From the NCBI GenBank assembly GCA_031273405.1, contig JAISRW010000241.1, forward strand, positions 1 to 5,096: a stretch of 5,096 bases of DNA. Direction: 5' to 3'. The notes under the pieces were generated by a model that searched no databases, was not told the origin of the DNA, and saw only the letters and a list, made by a program, of their open reading frames with translations. Below, piece after piece: positions 1-4,354 of this stretch. Numbering within the stretch: position 1 is the first letter of the stretch; the number at the start of each line of letters is the position of its first letter. Both the position numbers and the translations under genes were made by a program. The stretch comes from Treponema sp. (GTDB lineage Bacteria; Spirochaetota; Spirochaetia; Treponematales; Breznakiellaceae).

Positions 1-90
1 CTCATCTTCATACAGCTTCCGTGTCCGCCCTTCCATCACCCGGGATGCCGACTTGAACATATCTTCTTGTACTATGCTTTTCTGAAACAT
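1..90 (-). CDS. N-terminal fragment of an unrecognised protein, runs off the left edge
   Basis: Read on the minus strand from an ATG at 90-88, this frame is open to the window edge and gives 30 residues. They begin MFQKSIVQEDMF and end RTRKLYEDE. A Shine-Dalgarno-like GAGGAAA lies just upstream (98-92), and an extended -10 box lies at 116-108, so start, ribosome site and promoter agree. The fragment is polar and charged, with no signal peptide or membrane segment. I do not recognise the family and assign no function. The gene is divergent from larE and separated from it by about 420 bases. The plus strand is also open in frame 1 up to 240, but that reading has no start and an unlikely composition. 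Confidence 0.5.
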   Translation of the reverse strand, partial: MFQKSIVQEDMFKSASRVMEGRTRKLYEDE

Positions 91-107
91 ATTTCCTCGC
101 TGTTTTT

Positions 108-116
108 ATTGTATCA
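108..116 (-). promoter_or_regulatory. Extended -10 promoter of the divergent minus-strand gene
   Basis: On the minus strand this reads TGATACAAT, which matches the extended -10 form TGn-TATAAT at all but one position of the hexamer. There is no good -35 box at the usual distance, which extended -10 promoters can tolerate. The expected transcript start is near 101, giving a short leader of about ten bases that still contains the GAGGAAA ribosome site before the ATG at 90. This is inferred from sequence match and position only. Confidence 0.4.
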
Positions 117-338
117 CACTTTGCGGACTTTTCGGAGGGGACTCAAGTATCAAAATTTTATACTGAAAAAAAGGGCAGGCGGAGAGTCGTTCAAGCGGCT
201 AAAAGAACAAAATTGGGCGGATGTTCCACAAAAGACATAAAGAAATGATTACAGTGGCAAATTCCTCAATTTTTTGTATGAGAATTGGGTTTGCTTCTAT
301 TGCTTTTGTCTGAGGTGAAGAACCTGAAGGTTGATACT

Positions 339-371
339 TTGAATTGCTGCACACCGGCAGGGCGAGCTTGA
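339..371 (+). CDS. Possible Cys-Cys leader peptide upstream of larE
   Basis: A TTG at 339 with GAAGG eight bases upstream (326-330) opens a ten-codon frame reading MNCCTPAGRA, ending in TGA at 369-371. A longer version of 18 codons could start at GTG 315. The two adjacent cysteine codons (TGC TGC, 345-350) sit in one arm of a small hairpin, and several competing inverted repeats follow before larE. This arrangement resembles attenuation leaders that sense charged tRNA, and LarE is a sulfur-transfer enzyme. A frame this short can arise by chance, and the candidate promoter at 368-396 would start downstream of it. The two proposals therefore need not both be right. Confidence 0.22.
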   Translation: MNCCTPAGRA

Positions 372-396
372 CAAAAGGCAGGAAAGCTGGTTAAGT
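368..396 (+). promoter_or_regulatory. Candidate promoter of the larECB operon
   Basis: A perfect TTGACA (368-373) is followed after 17 bases by TTAAGT (391-396), preceded by TG at 388-389 as in extended -10 promoters. The -10 hexamer itself is weak, matching the consensus at three of six positions. Transcription would start near 403, leaving a leader of about 110 bases that includes the GC-rich hairpin at 414-436. It is the best plus-strand candidate I could find before larE. Confidence 0.35.
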
Positions 397-413
397 AAAG
401 CCTGTCCGTTAGC

Positions 414-436
414 GGGGCGGCATGAAGCCGTTCCCC
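414..436 (+). promoter_or_regulatory. GC-rich hairpin in the larE leader
   Basis: GGGG-CGGC (414-421) can pair with GCCG (427-430) and CCCC (433-436) around an ATGAA loop, with a two-base TT bulge. It is followed by a second small stem (450-454 with 459-463) and then TTTCTTT. Neither has a proper T tract directly after the stem, so I call it a structured leader element rather than a terminator. No regulatory role can be shown from sequence alone. Confidence 0.3.
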
Positions 437-512
437 CTGTTCTCCCATGAAGGGAAATCCCTTTCTTTAGCGCACCCGTTAAGGCGGCGCGATTTCTTTG
501 CGGGAGATTTTG

Positions 513-1358
513 ATGGATCTCAATGAAAAATATCAGCATCTTCTTGATTATATCTCCTCCCTCGGGAGCGCGGCGGTCGCTTTTTCCGGGGGCGTTGACA
601 GCTCCTTCCTCTGCCATGCCGCGGTTGCCGCCCTGGGGAAAAAGGCCGCCGCGGTGACCATCGTGTCGCCTATGCTCCCGAAGAGCGAGAGAGACTGCGC
701 CGGGGACATTGCCCGCCGCCTGGGCATTGAGCATATACTGGTGGAAGAACCCGAGATCGACGAAGAAGTCGCGGCGAATCCCAGGGAGCGCTGTTACTTC
801 TGCAAGAAGATCGAATTCGGCAATATCTTAAAGGCCGCGGCGGAGCGGGGGATTGCCGCCGTCCTCGACGGCTCCAACATGGACGACATGGGAGATTACC
901 GGCCGGGCCTCAAAGCCCTGGAGGAGCTCAGGATCCTCAGCCCCCTCAGGGAGGCGGAACTGACCAAGAGCGAAATCAGGGAACTCTCCCGGCGCTTTGG
1001 TCTGCCCACCTGGGACAAGCCCGCCTTCGCCTGCCTTGCTTCGCGCATCCCCTACGGAGAGAGAATAGACCGGGAAAAACTCGGCCGGGTGGAAAAGGCC
1101 GAGGACAGGCTCAGGGCAAAGGGCTTCCGCCAGTTCCGGGTTCGGTCCCACGGGGATCTTGCCAGGATAGAGGTTGCCGGGGAAGAGAGGCGCCGCTTTT
1201 TCAGCGAGGCAATGCTGGACGAGATTTCCCGGGAGTTTAAATCCCTGGGCTTTTTATACGTCGCCTTTGAACTTGAAGGCTATGCCATGGGCAGCCTGAA
1301 CCGTCTTATCAGGAAGCCGGTTCTTACAGGAGAAAACAGTGAAGGTTCTGCACTTTGA
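513..1358 (+). CDS. larE: LarE, sulfur transferase for nickel-pincer nucleotide synthesis (three-cysteine type)
   Basis: A cytoplasmic PP-loop ATPase. It adenylates the carboxylates of pyridinium-3,5-biscarboxylic acid mononucleotide (the LarB product) and replaces them with thiocarboxylates for LarC. The 281-residue product has the ATP-binding SGGVDSS at residues 25-31, the CYFCK motif at 94-98, and PAFACLASRIPYG around Cys174, followed by the LarE C-terminal domain. Cys174 aligns with the sacrificial Cys176 of Lactiplantibacillus plantarum LarE. The extra Cys94 and Cys97 make this the three-cysteine class, for which a [4Fe-4S] cluster is described in Thermotoga maritima LarE. I chose the ATG at 513 because GGGAG (502-506) lies six bases upstream. 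A TTG at 498 would add five residues but has no ribosome site. The last 20 bases overlap larC. Confidence 0.93.
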   Translation: MDLNEKYQHLLDYISSLGSAAVAFSGGVDSSFLCHAAVAALGKKAAAVTIVSPMLPKSERDCAGDIARRLGIEHILVEEPEIDEEVAANPRERCYFCKKIEFGNILKAAAERGIAAVLDGSNMDDMGDYRPGLKALEELRILSPLREAELTKSEIRELSRRFGLPTWDKPAFACLASRIPYGERIDREKLGRVEKAEDRLRAKGFRQFRVRSHGDLARIEVAGEERRRFFSEAMLDEISREFKSLGFLYVAFELEGYAMGSLNRLIRKPVLTGENSEGSAL

Positions 1359-2670
1359 TTGCTTTGCCGGTATTTCCGGCGATATGGCCCTGGGGGCCTT
1401 GGTCGATCTGGGAGTCGATCCCGGGGAACTGGTGAAGGAGTTGGGCACCCTCGGCCTGGACGGCTGGAAGCTCGAATTCGCCGCCGACAGCAGAAACGGC
1501 ATAGCCGGCCTTCGCGCCCTGGTTGATGCGGGCGGCTCCGGGGATCACTTCGCCCAGGACGGCGAACCTCATCATGAACGCCCCCATAACCACGAACCTC
1601 ACGAACATGAGCCTGCGGATCACCACGACCACGGGCACGATCATCATGAACACGATCACCATCACGAGCGCCGCGGGGATCACCACGAACACCATGCCCA
1701 TAATTCCTGGAAGGATATACGCCGGCTCATCGAAAAGTCTTCCCTCAGGGAAGGGGCAAAGAAGCGGGCCCTGGATATTTTCCGCCGGATCGCCGAGGCC
1801 GAATCCAGGGTTCACGGCGTTCCTGTGGACGACATCGCCTTTCACGAGGTGGGCGCCATGGATTCCATCATCGACATCGCGGGGGCCGCAATCTGCCTGG
1901 ATCTCCTGGGGCCGGAGAAGATCACCGCCGGGGAAATCGAGCTGGGGGGAGGTACGGTACAATGCGCCCACGGGATACTGCCGGTTCCCGCCCCGGCTAC
2001 CCAGCTTCTCCTCCGGGGGCTGCCGGTGAGGACCGGCGGCTTTAACAAGGAAATGACCACCCCCACCGGGGCGGCGATTCTGGCCTCTTGCGTGGACGAA
2101 TTTATCACCGGCCCTGTTTCCTTTAGGGAAATCAAAACCGGCGTGGGGATCGGGGGCCGTAAGCTGGACAAACCCAACATACTCAGGGTCTCCTGGCGCG
2201 AAGCCGGCGGGGTTCGGGAGGAGAGGCCCTGGGCGGAAGAGGACCTGACCCTCATGGAAGCCAACATCGACGACATGACCGGCGAGGAGCTGGGCTTCCT
2301 CATGGAGAGGCTCTTTGATTCGGGGGCCCTGGATGTTTCCCTTAGCCCCTGCACCATGAAAAAATCCCGGCCCGGCGTTGTGGTCTCGGTCCTGGGCCGC
2401 CGGGACGGCCTGGACGCCTTGCGGGAAACGTTCTTCCGCCACTCCGCCACCATCGGCTTCAGGGAAACGGCGGTGAACCGGCTTTCCCTGAGGCGGGAAG
2501 AAAAAACCATCCCGGCTCCCTCAGGCGGAGCCAGGGAAAAGACCGTATTCCTGGGCGGGGAAAGGCTCGGGTCAAAGATCGAATTTGAAGACCGGGCCCG
2601 GCTTGCCAGGGAAAAGGGCGTCTCCCTGAAAGAGGCCGGGCGGCTCATCCGGGGCGGAGAGGAAAGGTGA
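1339..2670 (+). CDS. larC: LarC, nickel insertion protein (CTP-dependent cyclometallase), single fused polypeptide
   Basis: Inserts nickel into the bis-thiocarboxylated pyridinium mononucleotide made by LarE, completing the NPN cofactor; the family uses CTP. The 443-residue product has the N-terminal signature HFDCFAGISGDM (5-16), a histidine-rich insert (70-121), FHEVGAMDSIIDI (168-180), the AHGILPVPAPAT block (210-221), TTPTGAA (240-246) and GVGIGGRKLDKPN (268-280). The C-terminal half carries EANIDDMTGEE (307-317) and the basic TMKKSRPG (339-346) of the LarC2 domain. In L. plantarum the two halves are separate frames joined by ribosomal frameshifting; here they are one continuous frame. 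The GTG start at 1339 has AGGAG at 1328-1332, six bases upstream, and lies inside the end of larE, suggesting coupled translation. The stop overlaps the larB start. Confidence 0.95.
   Translation: MKVLHFDCFAGISGDMALGALVDLGVDPGELVKELGTLGLDGWKLEFAADSRNGIAGLRALVDAGGSGDHFAQDGEPHHERPHNHEPHEHEPADHHDHGHDHHEHDHHHERRGDHHEHHAHNSWKDIRRLIEKSSLREGAKKRALDIFRRIAEAESRVHGVPVDDIAFHEVGAMDSIIDIAGAAICLDLLGPEKITAGEIELGGGTVQCAHGILPVPAPATQLLLRGLPVRTGGFNKEMTTPTGAAILASCVDEFITGPVSFREIKTGVGIGGRKLDKPNILRVSWREAGGVREERPWAEEDLTLMEANIDDMTGEELGFLMERLFDSGALDVSLSPCTMKKSRPGVVVSVLGRRDGLDALRETFFRHSATIGFRETAVNRLSLRREEKTIPAPSGGAREKTVFLGGERLGSKIEFEDRARLAREKGVSLKEAGRLIRGGEER
1546..1701 (+). other. Histidine-rich insert within LarC
   Basis: These bases encode LarC residues 70-121, of which 22 of 52 are histidine, interleaved with Asp, Glu and Pro. 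At DNA level the stretch is a degenerate run of CAC and CAT codons. Histidine-rich linkers occur in nickel-handling proteins (HypB, UreE, SlyD) and in LarC homologues, so nickel binding or storage is the likely role. That is inference from composition. Confidence 0.85.
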
Positions 2671-3368
2671 CCGGGGAAGAACTGCCGGACAACCTGGGCT
2701 TCGCCTGGATCGACTCGGAACGCGGCGGACGCACCGGCTATCCCGAAGTGGTTTACTGCCTGGGGAAGACCATCGATCAGTCCGAGGCGATCATCTGCCG
2801 CATGAGGGAAAAGGGGATTCCCGTTCTGGGAACCAGGGCCCAGGGGGAACTGGCCGAACGAATCAGGCGGCGCTATCCCGAGGCGGAGTACGACGAGACC
2901 GCCGGGACCCTCACCGTGGGGAGCCTGTGCCGGCCCGAAGACCGGAAGGGCCTCGTGACGGTGGTGGCCGCCGGGACTTCCGACTTACCCGCTGCCGGCG
3001 AAGCGGCGCGATCCGCGGAATTCTTCGGCAGCAGGACGGCCCTGGTTGCCGACGTGGGGATAGCGGGGATTCACCGGCTCTTCGACCGGCTTGAGGAGAT
3101 CCGCAAGGCCAGGGTCGTCGTCGCGGCGGCCGGCATGGAAGGGGCCCTGCCGGGGGTCATAGCCGGTCTCGTCCGCGCGCCGGTAATCGCCCTCCCCACC
3201 AGCGTGGGCTACGGCGCGTCTTTCGGGGGTCTTTCGGCCCTGCTGGGGATGCTCACGTCCTGCGCCCCCGGTATATCGGTGGTGAATATCGACAACGGCT
3301 TCGGGGCCGGTTACCAGGCCAACCTTATCAATCTGATAGGAGAGGGAACAGGGAATAGTGCGATGTGA
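2667..3368 (+). CDS. larB: LarB, NaAD carboxylase/hydrolase (pyridinium-3,5-biscarboxylic acid mononucleotide synthase)
   Basis: First enzyme of NPN synthesis. It carboxylates C5 of the pyridinium ring of nicotinic acid adenine dinucleotide and hydrolyses the phosphoanhydride, releasing AMP. The 233-residue product shows the family N-terminal block GYPEVVYCLGKT (24-35), then a PurE-like domain with AAGTSDLPAA (101-110), the glycine-rich AAGMEGALPGVIAG (154-167), ALPTSVGYGASFGG (175-188) and the C-terminal NIDNGFGAGY (207-216). Cys199 in TSCAPG matches the position of the L. plantarum cysteine (Cys221) that forms a covalent adduct with the pyridinium ring. The GTG start overlaps the larC stop by four bases (GTGA), with GGAGAGG at 2656-2662. 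The N-terminus is about 20 residues shorter than usual, but I found no better upstream start. Confidence 0.93.
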   Translation: MTGEELPDNLGFAWIDSERGGRTGYPEVVYCLGKTIDQSEAIICRMREKGIPVLGTRAQGELAERIRRRYPEAEYDETAGTLTVGSLCRPEDRKGLVTVVAAGTSDLPAAGEAARSAEFFGSRTALVADVGIAGIHRLFDRLEEIRKARVVVAAAGMEGALPGVIAGLVRAPVIALPTSVGYGASFGGLSALLGMLTSCAPGISVVNIDNGFGAGYQANLINLIGEGTGNSAM

Positions 3369-3395
3369 TGGATGAAAACGCTGTTTTATTCGTAT

Positions 3396-3451
3396 TGAAG
3401 GGGTTTAATACTCCGCGGCTTGCCGCGGTTATAAAGTATTAAACCCCTGAA
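3396..3451. repeat. MITE-like palindromic element with 4-bp flanking repeats
   Basis: Perfect 13-bp inverted repeats GGGGTTTAATACT (3400-3412) and AGTATTAAACCCC (3435-3447) enclose a 22-base centre that contains a nested stem, CCGCGG-cttg-CCGCGG (3413-3428). TGAA occurs directly outside both arms (3396-3399 and 3448-3451), as a target-site duplication would. No T tract follows, so it is a poor terminator. It starts 28 bases after the larB stop. The form fits a small non-autonomous element or REP-like repeat. The TGAA pair alone could be chance. Confidence 0.6.
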
Positions 3452-3470
3452 TATAAATACCTTGTGAGAA

Positions 3471-3507
3471 CAACCATACCCCGACCGCTCTGCGGCGGGG
3501 TTGGTTG
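3471..3507. repeat. GC-rich hairpin, second palindrome downstream of larB
   Basis: CAACCA-t-ACCCCG-a-CCGC (3471-3488) pairs with GCGG-CGGGGT-TGGTTG (3492-3507) across a three-base loop. This gives a 16-bp stem with two single-base bulges in the left arm. The following bases (ATTGTCCTTCTCTCT) are pyrimidine-rich but not a clean T tract. It could be a weak terminator or a REP-type palindrome, and it belongs to the cluster with its two neighbours. Confidence 0.6.
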
Positions 3508-3508
3508 A

Positions 3509-4351
3509 TTGTCCTTCTCTCTATCCGCCCGTGCGGTCGAACCGTCGAACCGAAGGTTCGTGGTTCGCGGTTTTTTTAACGCCCGGTTCGGGACGGCGGA
3601 TTATGCCGAATCTTTCGCGGTCCTTGAAAACTACATCCGTTTTTTTAAGGACCCCACAGCCCGGAAGGCCGTATTCAATACCCTGTATTTTTCCTTCGGG
3701 GCAATCGCGGGGGATTTTTTTCTGGGAACCCTCTGCGCGGTATTCCTGGTTAAAATCAAACGGACATGGGCGTCGGTTTTACGGCCCATAGTAACCATAC
3801 CGCTCCTGATTTCCCCGGTGGTGGTCGGCCTTATCTGGCGTTACATCTACGATCCCAGGGGCATCCTGTACTGGTTCCTCGGGCTTTTCGGACTGGGAAT
3901 GGGCCAATTTCCGGGGCTTACCGCGGCTTCCACCTCGATGTTATCCGTTATCATAGCCCATTGCTGGCAGGTAACCCCCTTCGTCGTCATCGTATTAACC
4001 GCCGGTTTGTTGTCCATCGCGGATGAATATTATGAGGCCGCGAAAATTGACGGGGCCGGGGCCTTTTCAATATTTTTCAGGATCACCCTCCCCCAGCTCA
4101 GGAGTGTGTATATGGTCATCATGCTTATCAGCGGAGTGGATACGATCAAGGTGTTTGACATCATCTATTCCCTCACCGGCGGCGGGCCGAATAACTCTTC
4201 TGTTTCCCTCAGCATTTACGCCTACAGCCAGGGGTTTGAACAATCAAATTTGAGTTATTCCATGGCCATCTCGTTTATGACCATGCTCATCACCTTTATC
4301 ATATTCGGAATTCCCTTTATGAGGCATAACCTGGGAAAAGGAAACAGGTAA
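3509..4351 (+). CDS. MalF-like sugar ABC transporter permease, 5'-truncated (probable pseudogene)
   Basis: Inner-membrane subunit of a CUT1-type carbohydrate importer of the binding-protein-dependent permease family. The frame from TTG 3509 gives 280 residues. Homology-like sequence begins near residue 22, in FFNARFG, and continues through NYIRFFKDP and helices at about 54-82, 93-113, 141-168, 197-220 and 247-271. The EAA loop that docks on the ATPase is clear: EYYEAAKIDGAG (173-184) and ITLPQ (192-196). Family members start with a hydrophobic helix (TM1) before the NY-R motif. Here that helix is absent, replaced by a polar stretch encoded by the palindrome and terminator. No ribosome site precedes TTG 3509, and no in-frame ATG, GTG or TTG follows 3577 until well inside the membrane domain. 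The fold looks intact from TM2 onward. Substrate unknown. A misassembled junction would look the same. Confidence 0.8.
   Translation: MSFSLSARAVEPSNRRFVVRGFFNARFGTADYAESFAVLENYIRFFKDPTARKAVFNTLYFSFGAIAGDFFLGTLCAVFLVKIKRTWASVLRPIVTIPLLISPVVVGLIWRYIYDPRGILYWFLGLFGLGMGQFPGLTAASTSMLSVIIAHCWQVTPFVVIVLTAGLLSIADEYYEAAKIDGAGAFSIFFRITLPQLRSVYMVIMLISGVDTIKVFDIIYSLTGGGPNNSSVSLSIYAYSQGFEQSNLSYSMAISFMTMLITFIIFGIPFMRHNLGKGNR
3538..3577 (+). terminator. Intrinsic terminator, probably ending the larECB operon
   Basis: CGAACC-gt-CGAACC (3538-3551), loop GAA, and GGTTCG-t-GGTTCG (3555-3567) form a 12-bp stem with one small internal loop. After three bases (CGG) comes a run of seven T (3571-3577). This is the classic shape of a Rho-independent terminator on the plus strand, 170 bases after the larB stop. 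It lies inside the open frame of the downstream permease, which is one reason to doubt that the first 23 or so codons of that frame are translated. Each arm is itself a tandem repeat of a six-base unit. Confidence 0.65.
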
Positions 4352-4354
4352 ACC

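Larger units (their letters stand above)
91..512. other. Intergenic and leader region between the divergent gene and larE
   Basis: About 420 bases with no long gene. The first two thirds are AT-rich (for example 19 G or C in the 60 bases 241-300), unlike the GC-rich genes that follow. The right part, about 310-500, has several short inverted repeats and looks like a structured leader. These are AACC/GGTT around a TGAA loop (321-332), CTGC/GCAG (347-350 with 357-360), GGCAGG/CCTGTC with one G-U pair (377-382 with 401-406), a GC-rich hairpin at 414-436, and AAGGG/CCCTT (450-454 with 459-463). I could not match it to any riboswitch or RNA family I know. A minus-strand frame over 266-448 exists but has no protein-like features. 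Confidence 0.5.

Noticed and set aside
1..240. Plus-strand frame 1 is open from the window edge to TAA at 238-240
   Set aside because: The peptide has no recognisable motif and changes character midway. The minus-strand start with ribosome site and promoter explains the same bases better.
252..258. GCCACTG on the minus strand, resembling a cobalamin riboswitch B12 box
   Set aside because: The other conserved blocks of a cobalamin riboswitch are not found at the right spacing. A seven-base match is easily chance, and it points away from larE.
498..512. TTG at 498 as the larE start
   Set aside because: GGGAG at 502-506 would lie inside the gene, while it is ideally spaced for the ATG at 513. 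The 513 start also puts the key cysteine at 174, close to position 176 in L. plantarum.
1523..2029. Plus-strand frame overlapping larC in another register
   Set aside because: The Thr/Ile/Met-rich protein is simply the His-rich CAC/CAT run read one base out of phase.
1324..2442. Long open frame on the minus strand opposite larC (372 codons)
   Set aside because: It is antisense to a well-supported larC with conserved motifs throughout. Its composition (runs of Gly, Pro and Val, and a VMIVFMMIV stretch opposite the histidine codons) is a by-product of GC-rich codon use.
1842..2648. Second minus-strand frame opposite larC (268 codons)
   Set aside because: It shows no domain or motif, is Ser/Arg/Pro-rich, and is fully covered by larC on the other strand.
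3368..3442. ATG overlapping the larB stop (TGATG) opening a 24-codon frame
   Set aside because: The overlap looks like translational coupling, but the peptide is short, unrecognised and ends inside the MITE-like palindrome. Removing the palindrome still gives a quick stop. It might be the remnant of a lost fourth gene, but this cannot be supported.
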